From: [Actinobacillus] rossii
Lineage (GTDB): Bacteria; Pseudomonadota; Gammaproteobacteria; Enterobacterales; Pasteurellaceae
Length of the DNA stretch: 64,000 nt
Assembly: GCA_900444965.1 (NCBI GenBank)
Contig: UFRQ01000003.1
Location: 434,001-498,000, forward strand
Direction: 5' to 3'
Positions 47,884-57,349 of the stretch are shown here, piece after piece. Position 1 is the stretch's first letter. Every line of letters begins with the position of its first letter. The position numbers and the translations under genes are program-made. The notes beneath the pieces were generated by a model. The model searched no databases and had not been told where the DNA came from. It saw only the letters and a list, made by a program, of their open reading frames with translations.

Positions 47884-48314
47884 TCGCATTAATTCAACGT
47901 GTTACACAAGCTCAGGTTGATGTACAGGGGGAGATTGTCGGGAAAATCGACAAGGGTTTGTTAGTTTTACTTGGCGTTGAAAAAGAAGATACCCACGAAA
48001 AAACGGATAAATTGGCAGAAAAAGTGCTGAATTATCGTGTTTTTAGTGATGAAAATGACAAAATGAATTTGAATGTGCAACAAGCTGGTGGCGAATTATT
48101 AATCGTTTCTCAATTTACGCTTGCCGCTGATACGCAAAAAGGCTTGCGTCCAAGTTTTTCTAAAGGCGCACCGCCTGATTTGGCCAATGAACTTTATGAA
48201 TATTTTGTGCAAAAGTGCGGTGAAAAAATTAAGGTTTCTACCGGGCAGTTCGCGGCGGATATGAAAGTATCTTTAGTCAATGACGGGCCTGTTACATTTT
48301 GGTTAACTATTTAA
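47880..48314 (+). CDS. dtd: D-aminoacyl-tRNA deacylase
   Basis: Enzyme of 144 residues that hydrolyses D-amino acids from mischarged tRNA. Motif [17 protein letters not shown] (about residues 77-93) and the GPVTFWL C-terminal motif (about 136-142) line the active site of the Dtd homodimer. Start overlaps yihY by four bases. An internal USS is at 48211. Ends at a bidirectional terminator shared with pyrE. Confidence 0.96.
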   Translation: MIALIQRVTQAQVDVQGEIVGKIDKGLLVLLGVEKEDTHEKTDKLAEKVLNYRVFSDENDKMNLNVQQAGGELLIVSQFTLAADTQKGLRPSFSKGAPPDLANELYEYFVQKCGEKIKVSTGQFAADMKVSLVNDGPVTFWLTI

Positions 48315-48315
48315 T

Positions 48316-48345
48316 AAAAAAGGACTGAATTTACAGTCCTTTTTT
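48316..48345. terminator. Bidirectional terminator between dtd and pyrE
   Basis: AAAAAAGGACTG and CAGTCCTTTTTT pair with a short loop, with A and T tracts that serve both strands. Confidence 0.9.
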
Positions 48346-48354
48346 ATCTCGTTG

Positions 48355-48996
48355 TTATACACCAAATTCTTCACGATAAGCTTTCATTGTCGGAAGATAT
48401 TGGCTGTACTGACTGCCAGTCTCGATAAACTGCATTAAGTCATCAAGATCAACGATAGAGAGTACATTACATTGGTAATCGCGTTCCACTTCTTGAATGG
48501 CTGACAAATCACCTTTGCCACGTTCTTTACGATTTAACGCAATAACGACCGCACTTAATGTGGCACCGTTTGCCGCGATAATGTCCATCGCTTCGCGAAT
48601 GGCTGTCCCTGCAGTAATCACATCGTCCACTAATAACACATTGCCTTGTAAAGGCGAACCAATAAGATTCCCACCTTCACCATGATCTTTGGCTTCTTTA
48701 CGATTAAAACATACCGGTTTGTCTAAGCCAAATTGGTTGAATAAAGCCACAGACACCGTTGTCCCGATAGGAATCCCTTTGTAAGCGGGGCCAAAAATGA
48801 CATCATACTCTAAACCACTGGCTTGAATAGCCGCAGCGTAAAACTCACCTAAACGTGCTAAATCTGCCCCCGTATTAAATAAACCCGCATTAAAAAAATA
48901 AGGACTCACACGACCTGATTTTAATTTAAACTCGCCAAAGCGTAGTACATTACGGCTTAGAGCAAATTGGATAAATTCACGTTTGTAGTTTTGCAT
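48355..48996 (-). CDS. pyrE: Orotate phosphoribosyltransferase
   Basis: Enzyme of 213 residues that makes orotidine monophosphate from orotate and PRPP in pyrimidine synthesis. The PRPP motif [13 protein letters not shown] is at about 121-133, and [13 protein letters not shown] forms the mobile loop. It follows rph by 60 bases, the same rph-pyrE order as in E. coli, where rph translation affects pyrE transcription. The intergenic region here is short and a leader effect is possible but not shown. Confidence 0.96.
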   Translation of the reverse strand: MQNYKREFIQFALSRNVLRFGEFKLKSGRVSPYFFNAGLFNTGADLARLGEFYAAAIQASGLEYDVIFGPAYKGIPIGTTVSVALFNQFGLDKPVCFNRKEAKDHGEGGNLIGSPLQGNVLLVDDVITAGTAIREAMDIIAANGATLSAVVIALNRKERGKGDLSAIQEVERDYQCNVLSIVDLDDLMQFIETGSQYSQYLPTMKAYREEFGV

Positions 48997-49056
48997 ATTG
49001 TTATTATCCTTTTATTTTGTCTCACATAAAAAAGATGAAGAGAAAACCCATTTCTA

Positions 49057-49776
49057 TCATGCATTCTCTAAAGCACCACGTTGTGCAACAAAAATTTGTT
49101 CACAGCCTTGTTTCGCTAAATTGAGCAATTGTAATAATTCTTCATGAGAAAACGGCTCGCCTTCCGCTGTACCTTGCACTTCAATCATACGACCATCTTC
49201 CATCATCACGACATTCATATCTGTTTCTGCTGCGCTGTCTTCCACATATTCCAAATCACACACAGGTGTACCGTCCACAATCCCTACCGAAATCGCGGCG
49301 ACTAACCCTTTAATCGGGCTAGTTTTTAACGTACCGTCAGCCAATAAGCCATGAATCGCATCAATTAATGCAACGCAAGCACCTGTAATGGATGCAGTAC
49401 GTGTACCGCCGTCTGCTTGAATAACATCGCAGTCTAAGGTAATTGAACGTTCGCCTAAGGCTTCTAAATCCACCATAGCACGCAATGAACGTGCAATTAA
49501 ACGTTGGATTTCCATAGTACGTCCACCTTGTTTACCTTTTGCCGCTTCACGTTGCATACGGCTATGCGTTGAACGTGGCAACATCCCATATTCTGCCGTG
49601 ACCCAACCTTGCCCTTGTCCTTTCAGAAAGCGAGGAACCGTTTCATCAACTGACGCAGTACAAAGCACTTTTGTATCGCCAAACTCCACCAGCACCGAAC
49701 CTTCCGCGTGTTTGGTATAGTTTCGAGTAATTTTAATGGGACGAGGTTGGTTATTCGGACGTTCATTTGGGCGCAT
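49057..49776 (-). CDS. rph: Ribonuclease PH
   Basis: Phosphorolytic 3'-5' exoribonuclease of 239 residues that trims tRNA 3' ends. The sequence is full length, unlike the frameshifted rph of E. coli K-12 laboratory strains: [18 protein letters not shown] (about 115-132) and the [16 protein letters not shown] segment are intact. Precedes pyrE. Divergent from yicC. Confidence 0.96.
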   Translation of the reverse strand: MRPNERPNNQPRPIKITRNYTKHAEGSVLVEFGDTKVLCTASVDETVPRFLKGQGQGWVTAEYGMLPRSTHSRMQREAAKGKQGGRTMEIQRLIARSLRAMVDLEALGERSITLDCDVIQADGGTRTASITGACVALIDAIHGLLADGTLKTSPIKGLVAAISVGIVDGTPVCDLEYVEDSAAETDMNVVMMEDGRMIEVQGTAEGEPFSHEELLQLLNLAKQGCEQIFVAQRGALENA

Positions 49777-49891
49777 GGTTAATTCCTTATTATCTCTAAA
49801 ATTCGCGCTATTTTAACACGCAAAATGACATCAGTGAAATTTCCCAGTACAATAACCACGGTAAATTGATATACAAATTGAGGAGAAAGAT

Positions 49892-50755
49892 ATGATTTAC
49901 AGCATGACTGCTTTTGCACGCCACGAGATTAAAAAAGATTGGGGCGATGCGGTATGGGAAATTCGCTCGGTTAACCAACGTTATTTAGAAAATTTTTTCC
50001 GTTTACCTGAACAATTCCGTGGTTTAGAAAACAGCTTGCGTGAGAAACTGCGCCAAAATTTAACTCGCGGTAAAATTGAATGCAGCTTGCGTGTTGATAA
50101 TAAAAAAGTGGCTGCCACAGAATTAAATCTCAACCAAGATTTAGCCAATCAAGTAATTCAATCATTAAAATGGATGAAAACTCAAGCTGGCGAAGGGGAA
50201 ATTAATCTAACGGACGTATTGCGTTATCCAGGTGTAGTGGAAACGCCAGAGCAAGATCTGGATGTGATTAGCCAAGATTTATTAGCAGCATTTGATACGT
50301 TGTTGCAAGAATTTATTGCTATGCGCGGTCGCGAAGGGGAAAAATTACAAACGATTATTCAGCAACGTTTAGATGCTATTTCGGTTGAGACAAACAAAGT
50401 GCGGTCAAAAATGCCAGAGATTTTACAATGGCAACGAGATCGCTTGTTGCAACGTTTTGAAGAAATAAAAATTTCCCCAGATCCTATACGTTTAGAACAA
50501 GAAATGATCTTGTTAGCTCAACGTGTAGATGTAGCAGAAGAATTGGATCGTTTGCAAATGCACGTCAAAGAAACTACGTCCATTTTGAAAAAAGGTGGCG
50601 CCGTTGGACGTAAATTAGACTTTATGATGCAAGAACTTAATCGTGAATCAAATACCTTAGCCTCAAAATCTATCAATGCAGAGATCACAGCTTCCGCTGT
50701 AGAATTAAAAGTATTGATTGAACAAATGCGCGAACAAATTCAAAACTTGGAGTAA
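49892..50755 (+). CDS. yicC: YicC-family endoribonuclease/stress protein
   Basis: Protein of 287 residues with an N-terminal MIYSMTAFARHE and the C-terminal REXNTLASKS motif (here RESNTLASKS) of YicC. E. coli YicC promotes degradation of small RNA RyhB, and the family has RNase activity. The central part is predicted coiled coil. GAGGAGAAAGAT precedes ATG. Ends 3 bases before ygfZ. Confidence 0.92.
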   Translation: MIYSMTAFARHEIKKDWGDAVWEIRSVNQRYLENFFRLPEQFRGLENSLREKLRQNLTRGKIECSLRVDNKKVAATELNLNQDLANQVIQSLKWMKTQAGEGEINLTDVLRYPGVVETPEQDLDVISQDLLAAFDTLLQEFIAMRGREGEKLQTIIQQRLDAISVETNKVRSKMPEILQWQRDRLLQRFEEIKISPDPIRLEQEMILLAQRVDVAEELDRLQMHVKETTSILKKGGAVGRKLDFMMQELNRESNTLASKSINAEITASAVELKVLIEQMREQIQNLE

Positions 50756-50758
50756 ATC

Positions 50759-51583
50759 ATGGCAGTCATTCATCTTAGCCAATATCAATTGATTGAGATT
50801 GCAGGCGTTGATGCGGAAAAATATTTACAAGGACAAGTCACCGCTGATGTGACAAAACTTGCAATCGGTGCATCAACCTTAACCGCACATTGCGATCCCA
50901 AAGGCAAAATGACAGGGATTTTCCGCTTAATTCGCCTTTCTACAGAACAATTTTATATGCTTGTGAGAAGTGCATTATTACCGACTGCTCTTGATCAGTT
51001 AAAAAAATATGCCGTTTTTTCAAAAGTAACGTTTACACCTGTGGAAGCTAAAATTGTCGGCTTAATTGACGAAAATAGCGAAATTTCGGCGCAAGTTTGT
51101 GTTGAATTCGGCAATCGAAAAATCCTGATTAACCCTGAGAGTGCGGTGAATATTAGCGATGATTTTGCGCGTTGGGATCTTGCCGATATTCAGCAAGGCT
51201 ATCCAATTTTAAGCGATAAAACACAAGGCGAATTTATTCCACAAGCGCTAAATTTGCAAGCCATTGAACAAGCTATTTCTTTCTCAAAAGGCTGTTACAT
51301 TGGGCAAGAAACCGTAGCGCGTGCAAAATATCGCGGTGCGAATAAACGGGCAATGTTTGCATTTAAAGCGAAAACAGATTTTATCCCCAAAATTGGAAGT
51401 GAAATTGAAATGCAATTGGAAAGTGGTTGGCGCCAAACCGGCACGATTCTAAGTGCGGTTAATTTTGACGGTGTTTTATGGTTACAGGTTGTATTGAGCA
51501 ATCAACTTGAAGAAAATCAAGTAGTTAGACTTCCAGAAACCCAAGAGAATTTAGAAATATTACCTTTGCCGTATGAGTTATAA
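50759..51583 (+). CDS. ygfZ: Folate-binding Fe-S cluster/tRNA modification protein YgfZ
   Basis: Protein of 274 residues related to the T-protein of glycine cleavage. The signature KGCYIGQETVAR (about 178-189) with its reactive cysteine is present. YgfZ supports folate-dependent maintenance of Fe-S enzymes such as MiaB. Tightly follows yicC. After its stop lies a dispersed palindromic repeat. Confidence 0.92.
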   Translation: MAVIHLSQYQLIEIAGVDAEKYLQGQVTADVTKLAIGASTLTAHCDPKGKMTGIFRLIRLSTEQFYMLVRSALLPTALDQLKKYAVFSKVTFTPVEAKIVGLIDENSEISAQVCVEFGNRKILINPESAVNISDDFARWDLADIQQGYPILSDKTQGEFIPQALNLQAIEQAISFSKGCYIGQETVARAKYRGANKRAMFAFKAKTDFIPKIGSEIEMQLESGWRQTGTILSAVNFDGVLWLQVVLSNQLEENQVVRLPETQENLEILPLPYEL

Positions 51584-51584
51584 C

Positions 51585-51619
51585 TTGGTGGGTAGATAGG
51601 GTGGGCTTGCTAGCCCGCC
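51585..51619 (+). repeat. Dispersed palindromic repeat copy 4
   Basis: GGTGGGCTTGCTAGCCCGCC, preceded by an extra TTGGTGGG, lies between ygfZ and yqgF. It differs by one base from the copy at 31267-31286 read on the other strand. Confidence 0.7.
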
Positions 51620-51680
51620 ATAAATGTGCACCATGAGTGTATTTTTCCAATAAGTGAATGCAAGCTAGAATTCAATAGGC

Positions 51681-52112
51681 TCACTCATGACTTTCTACAG
51701 GGTTTTCTTCAAACCAACTTTCTAAAATTAAACAAGCCGAAATACCATCCACTTTACCTTTTTTCAAAGCACGAAAACCGCCTCGTTCAAATATTTCGGT
51801 ACGTGCTTGTGTGGTAGTCAGTCGTTCATCTTGCCATTGAACGGTGACACCAAAACGCGCATTTAAACGGTTTCCAAATTTGCGTGCGCGGTGGGTGAGA
51901 TCTTGTTCGGTACCATCCATATTCAGAGGTAAACCGACTACCACTACGTCAGGTTTCCATTCCTTGAGACACTTTTCAATCGCATCCCAATTGGGAATAC
52001 CGTCTTGTGCTTTGAATGCAGGCAGCGCCTGAGCGGTACCAGTAATACTTTGCCCTACGGCGCAACCAATACTTTTTGTACCAAAATCAAAGGCAATAAC
52101 GGTGACACCCAT
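51681..52112 (-). CDS. yqgF: Holliday junction resolvase-like/pre-16S rRNA nuclease YqgF
   Basis: RNase H-fold enzyme of 143 residues. [19 protein letters not shown] near the start and [11 protein letters not shown] (about 62-72) supply active-site aspartate and glycine turns; DERLTT near 102-107 is also conserved. Family members process the 5' end of 16S rRNA; recombination roles have also been proposed. Its start overlaps the yqgE stop by one base (TAATG), so the pair is coupled. Confidence 0.93.
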   Translation of the reverse strand: MGVTVIAFDFGTKSIGCAVGQSITGTAQALPAFKAQDGIPNWDAIEKCLKEWKPDVVVVGLPLNMDGTEQDLTHRARKFGNRLNARFGVTVQWQDERLTTTQARTEIFERGGFRALKKGKVDGISACLILESWFEENPVESHE

Positions 52113-52669
52113 TAACAATACCCCGCTTGGCTGGCAAGATTATAACTATCAAACCCAAGGGCTTTTTGTGCTTCTAGCCAACGTTCTTCGTAAGGCACAT
52201 CAAAAATAATATGTTCATCCGCAGGCATCACTAACCATGAATTTTCAGCAATTTCACGTTCAAGTTGACCTGGCGTCCAAGCGGCACAACCTAAAGTAAC
52301 AAGATATTTTTCTGGAGCATTAACCGTACCGAATGTTTCAATAATATCAGCAGATGTCGTTAATACCATTCGCTCTGTAATTTTAAAGCTATGTTGAAAT
52401 AACGTTTCCGTCGGGGTATGCAAAATGAAACCATGCTCAACATTTACAGGTCCGCCTGCTAATACATATTCTGACGGAAAAGTGCGGTCAGAACTCATCA
52501 TAAAATTGAGTTTTGCCACCAACTCTGTGATACTCAAATCCGTAGGTTGATTCAACACCAACCCCATAGTGCCTTTATCGCTATGTTCACAAATATAAAC
52601 GACGGTACGAAAGAAATAGTCGTCCTCCATATTTGGCATCGCAACAAGTAAGTGATTTTGTAAATCCAT
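52112..52669 (-). CDS. yqgE: UPF0301 protein YqgE (AlgH)
   Basis: Protein of 185 residues of the YqgE/AlgH family. [17 protein letters not shown] and [14 protein letters not shown] are conserved N-terminal motifs, and [19 protein letters not shown] is the later motif. Molecular role unknown. It partners with yqgF downstream in most gamma-proteobacteria. A USS lies in the gene near 52480. GTACAATTTTG-like RBS is weak. Confidence 0.92.
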   Translation of the reverse strand: MDLQNHLLVAMPNMEDDYFFRTVVYICEHSDKGTMGLVLNQPTDLSITELVAKLNFMMSSDRTFPSEYVLAGGPVNVEHGFILHTPTETLFQHSFKITERMVLTTSADIIETFGTVNAPEKYLVTLGCAAWTPGQLEREIAENSWLVMPADEHIIFDVPYEERWLEAQKALGFDSYNLASQAGYC

Positions 52670-52722
52670 AATTTTGTTGTTCTAAAAAGTGCGGTCATTA
52701 ATCGGGTAATTTTAGCGCAAAT

Positions 52723-53409
52723 TTAGGGTTGTTTCCATTTTGCAAAAACGGGGGAGTTAACGACAGTTTGAACTTCATCATAAGCAATGACTTTGCCATT
52801 ATCCATAAGCACCATACGATCCGCCAAAGCCATTAATTCATCAAGGCTGTGCGTCACATACAGAATGGGGATTTCAATTTCGTGAGAAAGTTTTTCAAGA
52901 TAAGTTAATAATTCTCTTTTTCGTGGCAAATCTAACGCTGCAAGTGGTTCATCCATAAGTAATATGGACGGATTAGATAAGAGTGCGCGTCCAATAGCCA
53001 CCCGTTGTTTTTCACCACCAGAAAGCGAAAATACATAGCGTTTTAGCAAATGCTCAATGCCTAATAATTGTAAAATTCCGTCAAAATCCACCGCACTTTT
53101 ATCTTTCACACCATACATCAAATTACCTTTTACGGAATAATGGGGAAATAAACGAGCGTCTTGAAACACATAACCAATATGTCGTTTATTCGGGGCAAGA
53201 CAAATATGTTTTTCAATATCGACCAGCGTTTTATGATTTAAACGGATATAACCTTGATCAGGGTTTAACAAACCGCTTACAAGATTAATTAAAGAGGATT
53301 TTCCTGCACCAGATAATCCGAAAAGTGCGGTCACGCCACGGGCTGGAATTTGTAAATCTACGACTAACTCCATTTCACCTAAGGATTTTTTCAGATTAAT
53401 TTCAAGCAT
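52723..53409 (-). CDS. modC: Molybdate ABC transporter ATP-binding protein, short form lacking TOBE domain
   Basis: ABC ATPase of 228 residues. Walker [11 protein letters not shown] (about residues 31-40), signature [10 protein letters not shown] (about 128-137), Walker B LLMDEP (about 149-154) and the switch histidine THSLDE are all present. E. coli and H. influenzae ModC are about 350 residues because a C-terminal molybdate-binding TOBE/Mop domain follows; here the protein stops right after the ATPase ([10 protein letters not shown]) and the 53 bases before yqgE leave no room for it. Overlap and order with modB (4-base gap) support the ModC assignment. Contains an internal USS. Confidence 0.85.
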   Translation of the reverse strand: MLEINLKKSLGEMELVVDLQIPARGVTALFGLSGAGKSSLINLVSGLLNPDQGYIRLNHKTLVDIEKHICLAPNKRHIGYVFQDARLFPHYSVKGNLMYGVKDKSAVDFDGILQLLGIEHLLKRYVFSLSGGEKQRVAIGRALLSNPSILLMDEPLAALDLPRKRELLTYLEKLSHEIEIPILYVTHSLDELMALADRMVLMDNGKVIAYDEVQTVVNSPVFAKWKQP

Positions 53410-53413
53410 AGCC

Positions 53414-54142
53414 TTATCCTTTTCTGATGCTTTTCTCTGTATTCAAACCGAGATGCTGCTGTGTACGTTTAGCTAACCATTCTGATATGAGTAAAGAAAT
53501 GAGCGAAATTATAATTGCAATCACACATAATCGCGCCGCCGCGCCTTCCGCGCCTGGTGTTTCGATAAACGAATACATCGCAAGCGGAATGGTTCGCGTC
53601 ACTTCAGGAATGTTAGATACAAACGTAATCGTTGCGCCAAATTCTCCCAAAGAGCGAGCAAAACCGAGAATAACGCCAGCAAGAATGCCAACACTAGAAA
53701 GTGGCAAGGTAATAGTAAAAAATGTTCGTAATGCTGACGCACCTAAAGTACGTGCAGCTTGTTCAAGTTTGGTGTCAACACATTCAATAGAAAGACGAAT
53801 TGAACGAACAATAAGCGGAAATGTCACTACCGCAGAAGCAAGGGCCGCACCATGCCAACTAAACGCAAAACTAAATCCAAACCAATCCATTAAATACTTG
53901 CCAATCCAACCATTACGTCCCATTGCGATTAACAATAAATAGCCAATAACCACAGGGGGCAACACTAAAGGCAGATGGATAATACTGTTTAAAATAGATT
54001 TTCCCCAAAAATCTCGACGCGCAAGCAACCATGCCGTTGCAATGGCAAAGGGCAAGCTACATAAAATGGACCAAAACGCTACCTTTAAACTCAGCCAAAT
54101 CGCGTCTTGTTCTGCTTGGGAAAGAGTAATATATTCAAACAT
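53414..54142 (-). CDS. modB: Molybdate ABC transporter permease
   Basis: Permease of 242 residues with five to six membrane helices. [15 protein letters not shown] and [23 protein letters not shown] (the ABC-contacting EAA loop) and [14 protein letters not shown] are highly conserved in ModB. The start at 54142 ([12 protein letters not shown]) is chosen over a start 9 codons earlier. Followed by modC. The binding protein ModA is not in this window: gpt lies immediately upstream. The pair may use a ModA encoded elsewhere. Confidence 0.9.
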   Translation of the reverse strand: MFEYITLSQAEQDAIWLSLKVAFWSILCSLPFAIATAWLLARRDFWGKSILNSIIHLPLVLPPVVIGYLLLIAMGRNGWIGKYLMDWFGFSFAFSWHGAALASAVVTFPLIVRSIRLSIECVDTKLEQAARTLGASALRTFFTITLPLSSVGILAGVILGFARSLGEFGATITFVSNIPEVTRTIPLAMYSFIETPGAEGAAARLCVIAIIISLISLLISEWLAKRTQQHLGLNTEKSIRKG

Positions 54143-54198
54143 ATAACGAAAATGATAGCAAAAAAACACGAGTCTGACCCGTGTTCTTTTGTTTTAAA

Positions 54199-54657
54199 TT
54201 ATTTACGTGCAATAGGTGGAACAAATGCCAAGCCTAAATCCCATGGTTGCTCAATCCACGTATTTTGCGGAATATCAATCACGTATTCATCCACAAGTGA
54301 CGCACCAGCAGGTTTTGCAAACACAGTGACGAATTTTGCTTTTGGATACATTTTACGGATTTCTTTCGCTGTATTGCCTGTATCTACTAAGTCATCTACT
54401 ACAATAAACCCTTCGCCATCCGTATCTGCCGCGTGTAATACGCGTAACTCACCTTGTTGATCATGATCATAACTCGCGATGCACACTGTTTCTACATGGC
54501 GAAGACCTAATTCACGTGATAGAACTGCTGCTGGAAATAAACCACCACGGCTGACCGCAATGATACCTTTCCATTGAGACGCTGGCAATAAACGCTCCGC
54601 TAATTTACGTGCATGCATTTGAAACATATCCCAAGTCACAACATATTTTTCACTCAT
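54199..54657 (-). CDS. gpt: Xanthine-guanine phosphoribosyltransferase
   Basis: Purine salvage enzyme of 152 residues that makes GMP and XMP from guanine and xanthine. The PRPP motif [14 protein letters not shown] (about 84-97) is intact, and [16 protein letters not shown] matches E. coli Gpt over its length. It is the first gene upstream of modB, 57 bases away; the two may be separate units. Divergent from pepD with 122 bases between. Confidence 0.95.
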   Translation of the reverse strand: MSEKYVVTWDMFQMHARKLAERLLPASQWKGIIAVSRGGLFPAAVLSRELGLRHVETVCIASYDHDQQGELRVLHAADTDGEGFIVVDDLVDTGNTAKEIRKMYPKAKFVTVFAKPAGASLVDEYVIDIPQNTWIEQPWDLGLAFVPPIARK

Positions 54658-54779
54658 AATACTTTCCCTTTTCGGCTTAATTAAAAAAATTGGCTAAGGA
54701 TAACCCGAAAAGCATTTTTATGCTATGCTTTTACGTGAAGTGCGGTCAAAAAAATCAAGATTTTTTAGGAGTATTATTT

Positions 54780-56219
54780 ATGTCTGAAATTCAATCTTTA
54801 CAACCAACCAAACTATGGCAGTGGTTTGATAAAATTTGTGCAATTCCACACCCGTCTTATCACGAAGACGCGTTAGCAAAATTTATTGTGGATTGGGCAA
54901 AAAGTAAAAAATTATTTGTAGAACGCGATGACGCTGGTAACGTATTGATTCGCAAACCCGCTACAACAGGAATGGAAAATCGTCCATCCGTTGCATTACA
55001 AGCGCATTTAGATATGGTCCCCCAAGCGAATGAAAATACCCCACATGATTTCTTAAAAGATCCTATTTTACCTCGTATTCAAGGAGAATGGGTTACTGCA
55101 ACAGGTACGACACTTGGCGCAGATAACGGTATTGGTATGGCTTCTGCATTAGCAATTTTAGATAGCGATGACGTAGCACATCCAGCGCTTGAAGTGTTGC
55201 TAACAATGACTGAAGAAGCGGGTATGGAAGGGGCGCTAGGCTTACGTGCAAATTGGTTAGAATCGGATTTAATGATCAACACCGACACTGAAGAAAATGG
55301 CGAAATTTATATCGGTTGCGCTGGCGGCGAAAATGCAAATTTGAGTTTGCCTATTAATCGTCAACCTAATAAATTTCCTCACTGTTTCCAAATTGCAATT
55401 AAAGGTTTAAACGGTGGTCATTCTGGTTGTGATATTCACACTCAACGCGGTAATGCCATTAAATTATTAGGCGTATTTTTGACCGCACTTCGTTATGTTA
55501 CCGAAGATTTTGCTATTGTTGATGTACGCGGTGGTTCAGTACGCAATGCGATTCCACGTGAAGCCTTCCTTACCTTAGCATTAGATGATGCTGCTTTACT
55601 TGGTGTCGTGGTAGAAAAATTCAAAGAAGTAATGAAACAAGGTTTACCTGAAGATCCGAATGCAGAAATTATAGTGACAGCACAGCCATTACCGAGTGAA
55701 ACGTTTGATATTCCAAGTACGCAAACCATCGCACACGCTTTAAGCACATTACCAAATGGCGTTCAAGCATTTAGTCAATCGATACAAGGTGTAGTAGAAA
55801 CGTCCTTAAGTATTGGTGTATTAAAAACAGAAGGGGATCAAGTACAAGGTACTATTTTATTACGTTCTCTCGTTGAAGGTGGTACTGACGCTGTAAAATC
55901 TGAACTAAACGAACTCGCGCAACAAAGTGGTGGGCAAGTAAAATATTCAGGTTATTATCCGGGTTGGGAACCACAACCAAACACCGAAATTGTGGCATTA
56001 ACCAAAAAGCTATACGCTGAAATCTTAGGCCATGAGCCTGAAATTAAAGTTATCCATGCAGGACTGGAATGTGGTTTGCTAAAAAAAGTTTATCCAAATT
56101 TAGATGTTGTTTCTATTGGTCCAACTATTCGTAATGCGCACTCACCAGATGAAAAAGTGCATATCCTCGCAGTACAAACCTATTGGGCGCTCTTGACAAA
56201 AATCCTTGCGAATATTTAA
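54780..56219 (+). CDS. pepD: Aminoacyl-histidine dipeptidase (Xaa-His dipeptidase)
   Basis: Metallopeptidase of 479 residues (M20C). Metal ligands lie in QAHLDM (His76, Asp78), [26 protein letters not shown] and the late AHSPDE motif. It cleaves dipeptides with unblocked N-termini, such as carnosine. The start at 54780 ([13 protein letters not shown]) has AGGAGTATT upstream and matches E. coli PepD; the longer open frame upstream is non-coding. Ends at its own terminator beside an IS30-type element. Confidence 0.95.
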   Translation: MSEIQSLQPTKLWQWFDKICAIPHPSYHEDALAKFIVDWAKSKKLFVERDDAGNVLIRKPATTGMENRPSVALQAHLDMVPQANENTPHDFLKDPILPRIQGEWVTATGTTLGADNGIGMASALAILDSDDVAHPALEVLLTMTEEAGMEGALGLRANWLESDLMINTDTEENGEIYIGCAGGENANLSLPINRQPNKFPHCFQIAIKGLNGGHSGCDIHTQRGNAIKLLGVFLTALRYVTEDFAIVDVRGGSVRNAIPREAFLTLALDDAALLGVVVEKFKEVMKQGLPEDPNAEIIVTAQPLPSETFDIPSTQTIAHALSTLPNGVQAFSQSIQGVVETSLSIGVLKTEGDQVQGTILLRSLVEGGTDAVKSELNELAQQSGGQVKYSGYYPGWEPQPNTEIVALTKKLYAEILGHEPEIKVIHAGLECGLLKKVYPNLDVVSIGPTIRNAHSPDEKVHILAVQTYWALLTKILANI

Positions 56220-56236
56220 GTGAAAAAAGATAAAAC

Positions 56237-56266
56237 AAAAAGTCGGGTATCATACCCGACTTTTTT
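56237..56266 (+). terminator. Terminator of pepD
   Basis: AGTCGGGTAT and ATACCCGACT form the stem, followed by six T. It lies just left of the IS30-type element. Confidence 0.85.
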
Positions 56267-56301
56267 ACGGGCTGAATTTACAATCCAAGTGCAACAAAAA
56301 A

Positions 56302-56369
56302 GAAGTACTCATCAACTAGAATATAATTTTGTTTCCACACAAAAACCACTTCCGAATGATGAGTACTTC
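56302..56369. promoter_or_regulatory. Inverted repeat covering the transposase start codon
   Basis: GAAGTACTCATCA (56302-56314) and TGATGAGTACTTC (56357-56369) are exact complements. Between them is a perfect -10 TATAAT (56322-56327). RNA starting outside the element would contain both arms and hide the ATG in a hairpin; RNA starting inside would contain only the right arm. Confidence 0.75.
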
Positions 56370-57330
56370 CTACCAACATCTTACAATAAACGAGCGAGAA
56401 AAGATAATGATTTTACTCGCACAGGGTAAAAAACAAGCAGAAATTGCCAAAGCATTGGGACGTAGTTCCAGCACCATTTATCGCGAACTAAAACGACACG
56501 CTCTAGAAAGCTACAGTGCAACGAGCGCACAAAACAGCTATTTGAAGCATCGTCAAAACAGTAAAGCACAGCGCAAATTAGAGCAGCCTGAATATTTCAA
56601 TTTGGTGCAAGAAAAGTTCCTGACGCAAAACTGGTCGCCCGAACAAATCAGCGCACGATTAAAATTGGAAAAATCTGAATTATCCATTAGTTATTCAACC
56701 ATTTATCGTGGTATTTATTCGGGGTTGTTTGATATCGGAGAACGCAAAGCCAGTCGCAAACTACGCCACAAAGGCAAAACACGGCATACAAAAAATCATC
56801 ATGAAAAACGTGGCAAAATTCAGGTATCCAACCATTTGAACGACCGTCCCATTTCGGCGCAAAATCGGAGTCGTTTTGGACATTGGGAAGCCGATACCGT
56901 ATTGGGTAAAGTGGGTGGAGCTTGTTTGCTGACGTTGACGGAACGCAAAAGTCGTTTTGAGTTGGTGAAGAAAATTCCTGCCAAAAAAGCCGAAGCTGTC
57001 CAAAAAGCTATGATTGAATTGCTTGATGCACATATATTGCGGTCAATTACGCCAGACCGTGGTAAGGAATTTGCCCAACATCGTTTGGTAACAGAAGCTC
57101 TGGGCGTAGAATTTTACTTCCCCTAGCCACATCAACCATGGACACGGGGAACAAATGAAAATACAAATGGGTTACTTCGTGAATATTTTCCGAAACAACA
57201 AGACATCAATCAGTGGAGCGAAGTTGATATTCAACAGGTGGTCAATAAACTGAATTTACGGCCGCGTAAATGTTTAGGTTGGAAAACACCTTATGAAGTT
57301 TACTTCAAAAAATCGTTGCACTTGGTTTGA
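56356..57330 (+). pseudogene. IS30-family transposase, interrupted by an in-frame TAG
   Basis: DDE transposase that would be about 324 residues. The N-terminal helix-turn-helix (LTINEREKIMILLAQGKKQAEIAKALG) and the first two catalytic residues (GHWEADTV and TPDRGKEF) are in the first part. At 57124-57126 a TAG follows VEFYFP where relatives read Glu (EPH); after it the frame stays open through PHQPWTRGTNENTNGLLREYFP, which holds the catalytic glutamate, to a TGA at 57328. A single G-to-T change explains it. Start at 56356 or 56359 (ATGATG). Confidence 0.8.
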
Positions 57331-57349
57331 CAATTCAAGGGTTAAATGT

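Larger units (their letters stand above)
56273..57337 (+). mobile_element. IS30-family insertion sequence, about 1.07 kb
   Basis: Terminal inverted repeats are TGAATT-x-x-CAA-x-CCAAGTGCAAC, left arm at 56273-56295 and right arm at 57315-57337 (20 of 23 bases match). The element contains one IS30-type transposase gene. It sits after the pepD terminator and before a tyrP-type gene whose stop is 13 bases from its right end. No clear target duplication is visible at the borders. Confidence 0.8.

Noticed and set aside
51595..51619. GGTGGGC palindrome as a simple terminator of ygfZ
   Set aside because: No T-run follows and related copies occur in other contexts, so it is listed as a dispersed repeat.
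56220..56429. Short open frame beginning right after pepD
   Set aside because: It runs across the pepD terminator and the IS end and overlaps the transposase start in another frame.
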